A DNA stretch of 41,614 nucleotides from Nocardia amamiensis NBRC 102102 (GTDB taxonomy: Bacteria; Actinomycetota; Actinomycetes; Mycobacteriales; Mycobacteriaceae), in contig NZ_BDBA01000115.1 of assembly GCF_001612745.1 (NCBI RefSeq), forward strand, positions 1-41,614. Reading direction: 5' to 3'. The stretch's first letter is position 1, and each line of letters begins with the position of its first letter. Shown here piece by piece: positions 32,275 through 41,158 of this stretch. Under the pieces are notes generated by a model that did not search any database, was not told the DNA's origin, and was given only the letters and a program-made list of their open reading frames with translations. Made by a program: the position numbers and the translations under genes.

Positions 32275-33761
32275 TACTCCTTGGATCCGGACGAACGCTC
32301 GAGCGAGGTGAGGATCGGAATGTTGCGCAGGACATCGCCTCTTCCGACGGACGGATCCAGATCGTGCACAAGCCACCCGGCCGCGGTCAGCCGCAACGTG
32401 ACGTCCTCGGTGGCGAGATACACCTGCTGGTCCTTGGCCAGCGCCGCCTGCCCGCTGAAGGTCGTGTGATCGACGTGATCGACGAACTTCCGGTTGCGGC
32501 CGCCCGTGGAGAGCAGGAAACAGATGCGGCGGGCGCCGTCCAGGATGTCGATGAACCCGCCGCATCCGATCACTCGGCCACCGAGCACGGAGACGTTGAC
32601 ATCGCCGGTGCCGCTGACCTGTCCCGCACCCATAAAGGCGATATCAGCGCCACCGCCGTTGTAGAAGTCGAACTGCGCCGCGTGCCCGATGATGGCACTC
32701 GGGTTCCTGGCGGCGCCGAAATCCGTACCGCCGAGTGGTAGTCCGTCGTAAACACCCGACTCGATGGTCATCGTGACCTGATCGAGCAGGCCGGCCCTGG
32801 CAAGCGCGCCACCGATGGTGTCGCCGGGGATTCCCGTCCCGACGTTGATCACATCGCCGGGTTCGACGAGTCGCGCACCCCGTTCGCCGACCCGCGCCCG
32901 CTCGCGGGTCACCGGCGTGGACGACAGCGCCGCCGCTAGCTCATCGACGGTGGCGAACCCAGAGACCAGCGCGCGGTCCAGCATCGCGGAATCCGTCTGG
33001 CGATGACCGGTATCGACGTCGTTCACCGGGACTATGTAGTCGATCAGCGTCCCGGGCACGGTGACCTCACGTGCGGCGATCGCGCCCCTCGGCACGACCT
33101 GTTTGGCCTGGCAGATCACGAACCCTCCGCTGTTACGCACCGCCTGCGCAAGGGAAAGGGCGTCCAGGCCCGAAGCCTCCTCGGACTGGCTGACATTGCC
33201 TGCCTCGTCGACCGCCGAGGCCCGGAGGATCCCGACATCGATCGGGAACGACTTGTAGTGCAGGTAGTCCCGGCCATCCAAGGTGACGACATCCACGTAC
33301 GTATTCGACGCGATCACGCCGCGAGCGGAATGGTTGATCCGACCACCGTCGACACGTGGGTCCACAAAGGTCGCGATGCCGACGGTGCTCAGATTGCCGG
33401 GCCGCCGGGCGGCTATGGCGCGGTACAGCGTCGACAACTGCCCCTGAGGAAGGCAGACGCCTGGTACTGCGTCCCCGCCGAGCAAGGCGCTCATCCGTGG
33501 CGCAAGACCCCAGTGGGATCCGACGACGCGCGCGACAAGACCGCGGTGTGCGAAATGATCGAGCCCGGCAGCCCGATTGGCCTGCCCCGATGCGTGCACC
33601 AGGATCAGCCCGTGCGGGTGGCCGGACTCGAGGAACGAACGCTCGATTGCCGCGTACACCTCCTCGGCGACACCCATCATGGTGAATCCGTCGACGGCAA
33701 CAGTGGAGCCGTCAGGGATGAGATCCACGGCTTGCTCGGCGGTGACGACTCGTGGGCTCAT
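32274..33761 (-). CDS. Fused-subunit acyl-CoA:carboxylate CoA-transferase (family I)
   Basis: A 495-residue protein with both alpha and beta domains of 3-oxoacid/propionate CoA-transferases in one chain: N-terminal domain from SPRVVTAEQAVDLIPDGSTVAVDGFTMMG with the GSHWG motif, C-terminal domain from VINVGTGIPG. The catalytic glutamate is E334 in MTIESGVYDGLPLGG. It moves CoA from an acyl-CoA donor to a free acid, which activates the substrate for thiolysis. The length matches PCT/YdiF-type enzymes. Start and stop overlap neighbours (ATGA with the SDR before, TAATG with thiolase after), so strong translational coupling. Confidence 0.93.
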   Translation of the reverse strand: MSPRVVTAEQAVDLIPDGSTVAVDGFTMMGVAEEVYAAIERSFLESGHPHGLILVHASGQANRAAGLDHFAHRGLVARVVGSHWGLAPRMSALLGGDAVPGVCLPQGQLSTLYRAIAARRPGNLSTVGIATFVDPRVDGGRINHSARGVIASNTYVDVVTLDGRDYLHYKSFPIDVGILRASAVDEAGNVSQSEEASGLDALSLAQAVRNSGGFVICQAKQVVPRGAIAAREVTVPGTLIDYIVPVNDVDTGHRQTDSAMLDRALVSGFATVDELAAALSSTPVTRERARVGERGARLVEPGDVINVGTGIPGDTIGGALARAGLLDQVTMTIESGVYDGLPLGGTDFGAARNPSAIIGHAAQFDFYNGGGADIAFMGAGQVSGTGDVNVSVLGGRVIGCGGFIDILDGARRICFLLSTGGRNRKFVDHVDHTTFSGQAALAKDQQVYLATEDVTLRLTAAGWLVHDLDPSVGRGDVLRNIPILTSLERSSGSKE

Positions 33762-34492
33762 AGCGTGTAGCCGCCGCCCACCGCGATGACCTCGCCGGTG
33801 ACGTACTCGGCGGAGTCGCTGGACAAGAAGGCCACGACCTCGGCGACGTCTTGGGGAACACCGGCGCGCCCGAGTGGGATCCTGGCCAGCTGGGCCCGAT
33901 AGATCTCAGCGGGAAGACCACGAGTCATGTCCGTGTCGATGAAGCCGGGGCACACCGCGTTCGCGGTGATGTGAAACCGAGCCAGTTCCTTGGCAACGGA
34001 GCGAGTCAGGCCGACGACACCCGCCTTGGCGGCGGCGTAGTTGGTCTGGCCGATATTGCCCATCCATGAGGCAGACGAGATGTTCACGATGCGGCCATAT
34101 CCGTGCCGGCGCATGTGGCGGCCGACTGCGCGAACCGTGTAGAACACGGCGGACAGATCGACCGCCAGCACGGCATGCCACTGGTCGTCGGTCATCTTGT
34201 GCAGCATCGCGTCTCGGTTGATGCCAGCGTTGTTGACCAGGACGGCGATCGGACCGACACAATCCTCTGTATGTTTGACGACGTCGTCGACCGCGACGCG
34301 GTCGCCGACATCGAGTTCGATCCCGATGCTGCCGTTGCCTGCCTCGCGTGCCGTCTCGGCCGCCAGGTCACCATCGATGTCAGCAGCCACAACGGTGTCG
34401 CCGCGCTCCGCGAGCGCGGCGCAGATCGCCTGCCCGATACCGCGTCCCGCGCCGGTGACCAGCGCGATCCGGTGGCCAGGTGTGTCAGCCAT
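33758..34492 (-). CDS. SDR, 3-oxoacyl/acetoacetyl-CoA reductase-like (FabG/PhaB type)
   Basis: A 244-residue classical SDR: ALVTGAGRGIGQAICAALAERG, the NNAG motif with INRDAMLHKMT as in FabG/PhaB, catalytic S140, Y152 and K156 (VNISSASW...NYAAAK), and CPGFIDTDMTRGLP. Such enzymes interconvert 3-hydroxyacyl and 3-ketoacyl thioesters. In a catabolic operon with CoA-transferase and thiolase it would oxidise the hydroxyacyl-CoA to the ketoacyl-CoA. It begins directly after the LacI stop codon and its stop overlaps the CoA-transferase ATG. Confidence 0.93.
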   Translation of the reverse strand: MADTPGHRIALVTGAGRGIGQAICAALAERGDTVVAADIDGDLAAETAREAGNGSIGIELDVGDRVAVDDVVKHTEDCVGPIAVLVNNAGINRDAMLHKMTDDQWHAVLAVDLSAVFYTVRAVGRHMRRHGYGRIVNISSASWMGNIGQTNYAAAKAGVVGLTRSVAKELARFHITANAVCPGFIDTDMTRGLPAEIYRAQLARIPLGRAGVPQDVAEVVAFLSSDSAEYVTGEVIAVGGGYTL

Positions 34493-35557
34493 CTAGGGCT
34501 CCTTTCGTACGCAGCCGCAGGTCCGGCCGATCCGGAGCTGATGACGGCAGATAGTGGCGGTGTATTTTCGCGGCGCGGCCTCGACGCGGCGAAGTAGCAG
34601 CGTCACCGAGTCGCGCGCCATCTGCTGCCGGGGCTGGGTCACCGTGGTGAGGTCGACCAGCGGAGACGTCGCGAGCGGAAGCCCGTCGAAGCCGGTTACC
34701 GCGAGGTCGTCGGGGATACGGAGGCCCGATCCGAGCGCGGCCGACATCACGCCGAGCGCGATGGCGTCGCTACCGCATACCACCGCGGCGGGCTGCTCGG
34801 GCAACCCGAACAGGTGCTGGGCCGCGGCGCGTCCGCCTGCCTCGCTGAGCTGTGTGCTGATCCGCCAGGCTGCGGGCAGATGCATGCCGTGCTCGCGGGC
34901 AACCTCTGCGAAGACCTTCTCGCGGGCGGCGGACGCGCTGGATGCCCGCGGCCCGACGACGACGGCGATAGTCGGATACCCGTGTCCTACCACGTGATTC
35001 ATCAGTTCGCGAGCGGCCGCAGCATCGTCGATCCCCACATAGTCACCGGCTACTTGCGGAATTCGGCGAGACAGCTGGACGTAAGGGATGTGGGCGCGGC
35101 GCAGCTCCCGAATGGCCTCCGCATCGTCACGGCGCAATGCGGTGAGGACAACACCATCTACCTGACGCTCGATCATCACGCCGACCAACCGCCGCAATGT
35201 GTCCGGATCGTCTTTGGTGTGCCCGAGCAAGACCTCGTATCCAGAAGCATGAGCAGCGTCGGTGACGCCGGCGGCGAGCTCGGGGTAGAAGGGGTTGGCG
35301 ATGTCTGCGAGTACCAACCCGATGACATTGCTATGCCCGCGGCGGAGGCTGGCGGCAAGGGTATTCGGCTTGAATCCGAGTTCGTCGGCTAGCTCCAGCA
35401 CCCGCTTGCGGGTGGCTTCCGAAACGCCCGGCTTGCCGTTCATCACGTAGGAAACCGCCGCGCACGACACTCCGGCGGCCCCGGCGACGTCGGCGGCCGA
35501 AACGCGGCGTGGCCGCTGATTGCCGATTTTCGCTCCGCGTCTCTGCCGACTCACCAT
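34493..35557 (-). CDS. LacI-family transcriptional regulator
   Basis: A 354-residue LacI protein. N-terminal HTH at about 18-65: RRVSAADVAGAAGVSCAAVSYVMNGKPGVSEATRKRVLELADELGFKPNTLAASLRRG, including the hinge. The periplasmic-binding-like domain starts VIGLVLADIANPFYPELAAGV and has VCGSDAIALGVMSAA and VTGFDGLPLA. A C-terminal extension with cysteines (RIGRTCGCVRKEP) is slightly unusual. AAAGGA lies 6 bases before ATG. As first gene of the minus-strand operon it is the probable local regulator, with a pathway intermediate as inducer. Confidence 0.95.
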   Translation of the reverse strand: MVSRQRRGAKIGNQRPRRVSAADVAGAAGVSCAAVSYVMNGKPGVSEATRKRVLELADELGFKPNTLAASLRRGHSNVIGLVLADIANPFYPELAAGVTDAAHASGYEVLLGHTKDDPDTLRRLVGVMIERQVDGVVLTALRRDDAEAIRELRRAHIPYVQLSRRIPQVAGDYVGIDDAAAARELMNHVVGHGYPTIAVVVGPRASSASAAREKVFAEVAREHGMHLPAAWRISTQLSEAGGRAAAQHLFGLPEQPAAVVCGSDAIALGVMSAALGSGLRIPDDLAVTGFDGLPLATSPLVDLTTVTQPRQQMARDSVTLLLRRVEAAPRKYTATICRHQLRIGRTCGCVRKEP

Positions 35558-35616
35558 CTCAGGTCCTTTCGGCCGAAGGTCTTGCTCAGCAACGACGGTA
35601 AAAGGTGGTGATTCGT

Positions 35617-35633
35617 TTAAGCAACATTAAGCA
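35617..35633. promoter_or_regulatory. Direct repeat TTAAGCA, possible LacI binding region
   Basis: TTAAGCA occurs at 35617-35623 and 35627-35633, exactly one helical turn apart, 60 bases before the lacI start. The bases around it are AT-rich for this genome. LacI operators are usually inverted rather than direct repeats, so this is only a candidate for regulator or polymerase binding. Confidence 0.3.
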
Positions 35634-36289
35634 GAGTCATCGACAAGTCGCCCACGCGATCGCTGGTCCGAATCCAACCTGAACGTGAACCACGGCCAAT
35701 CACCGGCCCGGCCTATGCGTTTCGCGCAATATTCGTCGGCGGACATTGTCACCCGGGAAACCGCCGTGATACTCTGCACCTACGGAACAGCCGTTTCGGC
35801 GCGTGTCTCGAAATCTCCGGACGCATCCCGTTATCTTGCAGCACAGCCGCTTTCGGTTGACGACTCGGCATTTTCCGATGTTTCGCGACCGAACCACGCC
35901 AGGGTGGGGGCAACGGTTTCCGGCCGCAGCTCTGGAGGACCTCGTAGGCCCGCCCCCGACGAGTTCAAGGGGGCCGTTGACGGCTCGCGAGGTATGCCTT
36001 GTACGCCGAGTACCCCGGCAGTACCGTCATCGGCCGCGCCGCCGAACTCCTTCGCGATCTGCGCACTACGAGCACGCGCTCGCCATCTTCGACGAACTGG
36101 GCGATGACATCAGCGCGAGCCATACGAGGGGCCATCTCCGGTACGCCCTCGAACTGGCCGACAGTTCCTACGAGTGGTATTCACGCGCCGCGAAAAGGGC
36201 TCGATGAACCGTCGACTTATCTGGTTGTAGCGGTTCGTGGTCGGGGTCAGCTGCCCCGTAGCGTCCCGCAGGAGACCGGGCGGGTTGAC
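35634..36289 (+). other. Gene-poor spacer with a possible TPR-like remnant
   Basis: No intact gene. Around 36073-36205 one frame reads HYEHALAIFDELGDDISASHTRGHLRYALELADSSYEWY, which resembles one tetratricopeptide unit from large actinobacterial regulators. It has no start or flanking repeats and would be a fragment. The remaining frames on both strands give no recognisable sequence. Confidence 0.3.
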
Positions 36290-36465
36290 TCGTGAACCGT
36301 CTGTCGCCCTCGCGGTTGACTTGCCCGTGATGTGTCTGCTCGTCCGGTCTCCGTTCACGGTTTGACTCGACAGAGGTGTGACGTCAAGGTGCTGGGAGAG
36401 GTTCTTGAAGTCGACATGTCGGCCGTGGATTCCCCATCCGGCATGAGGCGAGGAACCGAGACCTG
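36290..36465 (+). ncRNA. Candidate bridge-RNA region of the IS110 element
   Basis: IS110-family elements encode a structured bridge RNA in the non-coding end before the recombinase gene. The 176 bases upstream of this IS110 gene contain no frame with homology, and hold related motifs such as CGCGGTTGACTTG and CGTTCACGGTTTGACTCG that could form loops. I cannot fold the sequence by hand well enough to locate the RNA, so this marks position only. Confidence 0.3.
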
Positions 36466-37525
36466 ATGATGCTGATCGGCGTCGATCCGCACAAGTCCAC
36501 CCACACCGCGACAGCCGTCGATCCGGCCACCAATTCCGATAACGGGTCGGTCCGTATCGAGGCGAGTTACGCCGGTTATCGGAAGCTACTGACATGGGCT
36601 CGGCAGTGGACCGAACGCAGCTGGGCGGTGGAGAACGCGGAGGGCCTCGGTCATCACTTGGCGCTGTGGCTGGTCGCGATGGGCGAGATCGTGGTGGATG
36701 TAGCGCCGGCGGCGACGGCTCGGGTTCGTCAGCTGTCTCGGGGCGGGCGACGCAAGAACGACCGCATCGACGCCGCTGCCGCGGCGAGCGTCGCGGCGTT
36801 GCACGGCGATGCTCGCCCGGTGCATCCAGAAACGCACGTCGATTCCCTCGCCTTGCTGGATGAACGACGAAAAAATCTGTCCAGCAATAGAACTCGATCG
36901 ATCAACCAACTGCACGCACTACTGCGTGAGTTGCTGCCCGGCGGCGCGCCGCCCGATCTGACCGCAGCGAGAGCGGCAGCGGTCCTGCGCGGACTGCGCC
37001 CGGTCACTACCACCGACCAGGTACGCAAATCCGTGGCCAAGGACTGGTCGGCGACATCAAGCGCTACGACACCCAACTCACCGAGAACGCCGCCGCAATG
37101 GACGAACTGCTCGATCTGCACGGCACGACGTTGCGGGAAATCCCCGGGATCGGCCCGGTGATGGCCGCCCGCCTCATCGGCCGGACCGGACCCGCGAGCC
37201 GATTCGCCACCGCAGCCGCCTACGCAAACTACACCGGTGTCTCGCCGGTCGAGATCGCCAGCGCCGACACCACACGGCATCGGCTGTCTCGCTACGGTGA
37301 CCGGGAACTCAACTCCGCCCTCCACACGATCGCGGTGATCCAGATCCGCATGCGCAGCAGCACCGGACGGGCCTACTACGACAAGAAGATCGCCGAGAAA
37401 AGACCCCGAAGGAAGCGAAACGCTGCCTCAAACGACGCCTGGCCGACCTGTGCTGGCGAACAATGATCCGAGACGAAAGACGCATAGCATCAACCCCATC
37501 CCCCGATCACCCCGAACCGGCTTGA
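36466..37525 (+). pseudogene. IS110-family transposase/recombinase with two frameshifts
   Basis: The N-terminal DEDD domain is clear: D7 (LIGVDPHKSTHTA), E56 (AVENAEGLGHHL), D99 and D102 (RKNDRIDAAAAA). A one-base loss near 37042 (expected K-D/E-L-V-G-D-I-K-R-Y) breaks the frame. The second domain resumes as MDELLDLHGTTLREIPGIGPVMAARLIG and AAYANYTGVSPVEIASADTTRHRLSRYGDRELN, with the serine-bearing motif of this family. Another one-base loss near 37398 shifts the last 40 residues (KTPKEAKRCLKRRLADLCWR), which end at TGA 37523-37525. Restored length is about 350 residues, normal for IS110. Confidence 0.87.
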
Positions 37526-37562
37526 CAAATACAGAGGAATCACGGGTTCGGGACCAATGCCA

Positions 37563-37940
37563 CTAACTTACGCGCTGGTGTAGCCGGATCTCCGGCGGCT
37601 GGCTGTGGTCGAGGTTCTTGTGCGCCAGTGTTTTTCGTTTGAACTTGTGGCGCCCGGCGCGTTTGAGGACCCGGGGATAGCTGCGCTGGCGCCGTGGCGG
37701 GTTGGGGCGTTCGAGGATCTCGGTGACGGCGGCGGTGAGGCCGGTGGCGAGCCGGTCAGGGGGAAAAACCCGCTTGCCCGGTGACGTGTCGCCGGACAAC
37801 GCGCAGAGAGCGGATGAACGACAGCCGTAACGGATCGTTTCCGCCGAGGTCGGCCGCGTGATACATGAGTTCGCGGATGGCGTAGTGGGTGGTCAGAAGC
37901 CCCCAGATCTCCTGGCGCACCATGGCGGGGCTCTGCCGAG
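37563..37940 (-). pseudogene. IS4-family transposase C-terminal fragment
   Basis: On the minus strand, SPAMVRQEIWGLLTTHYAIRELMYHAADLGGNDPLRLSFIRSLRVVRRHVTGQAGFSP is the C-terminal segment of actinobacterial IS4 transposases. After a one-base shift in a C-run near 37760 it continues DRLATGLTAAVTEILERPNPPRRQRSYPRVLKRAGRHKFKRK. The catalytic domain is absent. The piece ends abruptly at the serine-recombinase remnant. Confidence 0.8.
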
Positions 37941-37967
37941 CGCAGCAGCCGGTAGCTGCCGCGCTGG

Positions 37968-38384
37968 CGGGTTTCCGGGCCGATCGACGGCTGGCTGGCC
38001 AGCCTGTTCGACCATCAACACCGCGAGAACACCATCGCGACTCTCGTGGCGGCCCAAGACACCGACGACACCGAAACCCAGCGGCGAATGCTGCGGCAAC
38101 GCGTCACCGACGCCGACGCCAGACTCGCACGTCACCTTGCCGCCATCGAGGCAGGAATCGATCCACAAGCCCTCGTCACGGCCATGAACGCCGCACAGGC
38201 GGACAAAGCGACAGCTCAAGCCGAGTTGAAGAGCTTGCCCAAGATCAACCGGCTCACCGAGACAAAGATCCGAAAGTTGATCGACTCACTCGGCGACATC
38301 CGCGCGGTCCTCGCGGCGGGAGATCCGGCCGAGAAGGCTCAGCTGTACCAAACCATGGCCTTCGAAGTGCGCTACCAGCACTAA
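37968..38384 (+). pseudogene. Serine recombinase C-terminal remnant, copy 2
   Basis: In one open frame: GPIDGWLASLFDHQHRENTIATLVAAQ, then RMLRQRVTDADARLARHLAAIEAGIDPQALVTAMNAAQADKATAQAELKSLPKINRLTETKIRKLIDSLGDIRAVLAAGDPAEKAQLYQTMAFEVRYQH and stop. This is the helical C-terminus after the zinc ribbon of large serine recombinases. The resolvase domain is missing, cut off by the IS4 fragment. It is the better preserved relative of 13285-13646 and is followed 41 bases later by the second tRNA-end-like repeat. Confidence 0.8.
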
Positions 38385-38425
38385 CAACAGCTCGCAATCG
38401 TTGGTGCCACCCCCTGTGGGGTTAG

Positions 38426-38445
38426 CACTGGTGTCCGGAGGGGGA
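38426..38445. repeat. 20-base direct repeat resembling a tRNA 3' end, copy 2 (possible att scar)
   Basis: Identical in sequence and orientation to 13586-13605, 24,840 bases away. The bases on both sides differ, so identity is limited to the tRNA-like core ending in CCA (minus strand) plus a few bases. It again lies just past a serine-recombinase remnant. Confidence 0.55.
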
Positions 38446-39195
38446 GTCGACCACTACGCACACATGCTTCGTCGACGACAGGTACTGACGCTGGCGTAGG
38501 TGCCCTGATTGCCGTGTTCGACGGCTCGAACAAGTGCGGTATCGATAACCACCCCCAGCATCGAAGGTGGTCCGAGCCGACGATCGGGTCGGTCTGTCGC
38601 GCCGACGCGGCGCTCGGCGAGGGGGCATGGGCTGGTGTTGCCGAGAATCCGGCGAATGCCACCGCGGGTCTCGGTGCCCATGATCAACCGGAGGCGGGTC
38701 GACAAACCCAGCTATGACCCAAAACGTTGAAACTCAAGCTAATACGACACCCCATTCCGGGTGAGTCTGCCGACCGCGCGTCAAGCGCTGAGTGTTCTCC
38801 GCTGAGAAGGGCTGATCGAGTGCTGGTATGGCATCGGTTCATTCGCCAAGTAGACCGGTCGCCTCCAGCGCTCCGGATGGCGGCACTACGACCGAGCCCG
38901 AACCGATCAGCAGTTGCTCGTACCGCGCCTGCGGGATGAAACCCTCTACGCTGGAATAGAGTTCGCTACTTCGCACATCGCCGAACTCTCCCCTCGAGGG
39001 CACAACGCAGGCCGTGACCCGACGCCAGCACCTATCCGACGAGACAGGGCGGAATGAGCGCATCGCGAACACCGTTGACCGAACCCATCCCCGTCCGCCC
39101 CCAGACTGTGACTGACGGCACCATCTCACCGAGGAACCAAACAGAACCCACCCGCGCCAACCTCATTATCCGCACCGACGTTCAAGGAATGCTGC
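38446..39195 (+). other. Spacer between the mobile remnants and the toxin cassette
   Basis: 750 bases with no gene that I can support; frames on both strands are short and lack motifs. The last 300 bases lead to the WXG100 gene, whose ribosome site AAGGA lies 7 bases before ATG 39196. The promoter of the toxin cassette must lie here. A TTGACC at about 39068 is a possible -35, but I see no good -10 to match. Confidence 0.35.
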
Positions 39196-39540
39196 ATGAC
39201 TGGCCAATCCGACTCGACCACCAACGACTTCGCACTGGTGCCCGATGAAGTCGCGGATGCCGGTCGGTACGTTCAGCAGGTCGCCGAGTCCCTCATCAAC
39301 GGCCTGACTTCGCTCGACACGGACATCGCAGCGCTGCTCTCCAATTGGCGAGGCACCTCCGCCGACTCGTTCAGCGCGGGCTGGACCGAAACCAAGCAAG
39401 GCGCGGATACCATTCTCGACGCCTTGGCCGACATGGCCGAACTGCTCGGTGTCACGAGCAGAACCCTGGACGATCAGGACCGAGCGCGGGCAGACACCAC
39501 CGTTACGCTCACCGGGTCGCTGGACCTTCCGGAGTTGTGA
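39196..39540 (+). CDS. WXG100 (ESAT-6-like) protein, first of the toxin cassette
   Basis: A 114-residue helical-hairpin protein with the WxG turn at W51-R-G53 (LLSNWRGTSADSFSAGW). Helix 1 (VADAGRYVQQVAESLINGL) and helix 2 (TETKQGADTILDALADMAELLGVTSRTLDD) flank it. WXG100 proteins are exported as dimers by type VII (ESX) systems and serve as partners for larger substrates. The tail contains no obvious YxxxD/E signal. ATG follows AAGGA by 7 bases, and its TGA overlaps the next ATG by one base (TGATG). Confidence 0.92.
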   Translation: MTGQSDSTTNDFALVPDEVADAGRYVQQVAESLINGLTSLDTDIAALLSNWRGTSADSFSAGWTETKQGADTILDALADMAELLGVTSRTLDDQDRARADTTVTLTGSLDLPEL

Positions 39541-39845
39541 TGGTAGACAACGCTCAGCCCTTTCGCGTCGACCTCGACGAGCTCGAACAGATAGTCGCCC
39601 GGGTCTCGGGTTTCATCGGATTCCTCAACGACAGCCTCGACGGACTGCAGCAACGCATCTCTACCGTCCAGCAGAACTGGAACGGTGCCGCCGCAGACGC
39701 CCAGGCCGACGCCTTCCGGGAATGGCACACCGGGGCAACCGATGTCGCCGAAGGCATCGACACCATGCGCCGGGCCGTCCGGGACGCCCACGATCGATAC
39801 ACGGCGGCGATCTCCACGAATCTTTCGATGCTGGGCAGGTCGTAA
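39540..39845 (+). CDS. WXG100 (ESAT-6-like) protein, second of the toxin cassette
   Basis: A 101-residue partner with the turn at W47-N-G49 (VQQNWNGAAADAQADAF) between helices VDLDELEQIVARVSGFIGFLNDSLDGLQQRI and GATDVAEGIDTMRRAVRDAHDRYTAAIS. The pair resembles EsxB/EsxA-type heterodimers. Translation is coupled: start and previous stop share an A, and the toxin gene begins 6 bases after its stop. Confidence 0.92.
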   Translation: MVDNAQPFRVDLDELEQIVARVSGFIGFLNDSLDGLQQRISTVQQNWNGAAADAQADAFREWHTGATDVAEGIDTMRRAVRDAHDRYTAAISTNLSMLGRS

Positions 39846-39851
39846 CACCGG

Positions 39852-41132
39852 ATGACGACCTTGGTAGTCGATCCCGCGGTGTATTCCTCGGCAGGCGCGT
39901 CACTGTATTCGTACGCAACCGCGTTCCACCGGGTCTTCTCCGCGCAGATCGCCGCGCTGAGCGAGACCGCCAATATGGGCGGGAATGTGGGCGAATCCAA
40001 GGCTTGGGCCACGTCCTACGATTCGACCGTCACCACGGCGATGAGTATGACCGAGCTGCTGGTCACCGCCATGGGCAACTACGCCGGAATCCTGAACCAG
40101 CTCGGCTACAACCACGCGCTCGCGGATTACGTTGCCGGCACCGGCCGACCGGAACCGGGAAAACCAGCACAACTGTCACCGGCCTGGTCAGTCTGTCTCA
40201 GGCCGCCGCCGTCGGCGGGCGGGCCGGGTAGTGGCCTGTTCGACGATGTCGGTTTCGCGGTGTCGGCGCTCGAGGATTTCGGCGTTTCGATGCCCGACGG
40301 GGAACCGCACGACCTGCAGACTGCCGCTGACATATGGGACAAGCTCGCCTCCGAATCGGGTGTGGGCAACCTGCCGATGCTGCTGGACCAGCTGGCGAAG
40401 ACATTCGAGAACGAGACCGCCCCCGACGCCGCGTATGTCGATGAAGACATCCGGGAGCTGAAGAAGTCCGCCGAGGGTGTGCTCACCCTCTACAAAGACC
40501 TCGCGCAATCCTGTCGCACCCACCGCTCCGCGATCCTGGAGTTCCGGACGCAACTGGGTCAGCTGCTGGTCGATCTCGCCAAGGACCTCGCTCAGGAGGT
40601 CGCCGAGACCGTTGTCCTCGGTGTGATCGCCGGCGCGTTGACGGCGGGATTCGGCGCGGCCGCAATCGCCGCGGCCAAAGCGGGCAAGCTCGCGGTGAAG
40701 ATGAAGAAGTATGTCGACCGCGTGCTGGCCGCCAAACGCGCGGCCAACTTCGTCGACAAAGTCACCGAAACCGGCGACGACCTCGCAGCCAGGCGCGCGG
40801 AGCTCCAGCGCATCGCAGACCTCCTCGCACAGCGCACCGCCGATATCGCCAGGATCGCGCGCGACAAGCTGAAGAGCTCGCTGGATTACGCGCTCGACAA
40901 AGAGGCAATGGAGCATGTCTTCGTGCCGAAGCACAAACTGGATGGACTGGTGAAGTCACTGGGTGGCGAAGAAGCGACGATGACGAAGATCATCGAGAGC
41001 GTTCAAGGCGTTCCGGACGGCGTGTACAATGGCTCGAATCCTTTGGTGCGCACAATCAATGGCCAAACCGTCCATATTCGCGGCGCAATGATCGACGGTG
41101 TCTTCAAAATCGGCACCGCATACATTCCATGA
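39852..41132 (+). CDS. Type VII secretion polymorphic toxin with possible EndoU/BECR-like C-terminal domain
   Basis: A 426-residue protein in three parts. Residues 1-95 are helical and ESX-like (VVDPAVYSSAGASLYSYATAFHRVFS, SKAWATSYDST). A Pro/Gly linker with SAGGPGSGL leads to residues 145-330, resembling the WXG100-like N-terminal domain of CpnT (MPDGEPHDLQTAADIWDKLAS), including a Gly/Ala-rich hydrophobic stretch VVLGVIAGALTAGFGAAAIAAAKAG. Residues 353-426 form the candidate toxin: H355 and K360-H361 (MEHVFVPKHKL), VHIRGAMIDG, and terminal IGTAYIP with T422/Y424. The His, Lys/His and T-x-Y set recalls EndoU/BECR RNases, but the match is distant and the family is not named with certainty. 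A probable immunity gene follows. Confidence 0.82.
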   Translation: MTTLVVDPAVYSSAGASLYSYATAFHRVFSAQIAALSETANMGGNVGESKAWATSYDSTVTTAMSMTELLVTAMGNYAGILNQLGYNHALADYVAGTGRPEPGKPAQLSPAWSVCLRPPPSAGGPGSGLFDDVGFAVSALEDFGVSMPDGEPHDLQTAADIWDKLASESGVGNLPMLLDQLAKTFENETAPDAAYVDEDIRELKKSAEGVLTLYKDLAQSCRTHRSAILEFRTQLGQLLVDLAKDLAQEVAETVVLGVIAGALTAGFGAAAIAAAKAGKLAVKMKKYVDRVLAAKRAANFVDKVTETGDDLAARRAELQRIADLLAQRTADIARIARDKLKSSLDYALDKEAMEHVFVPKHKLDGLVKSLGGEEATMTKIIESVQGVPDGVYNGSNPLVRTINGQTVHIRGAMIDGVFKIGTAYIP

Positions 41133-41158
41133 TGTAGCGCGAGAACCGAAGGAGATTG

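Noticed and set aside
39449..40231. Alternative frame across the second WXG100 gene and the toxin, ending TGLVSLSQAAAVGG, which suggested a frameshift in the toxin linker
   Set aside because: The main frame gives SAGGPGSGLFDD, a linker familiar from related proteins, and continues without a break, so no frameshift is needed.
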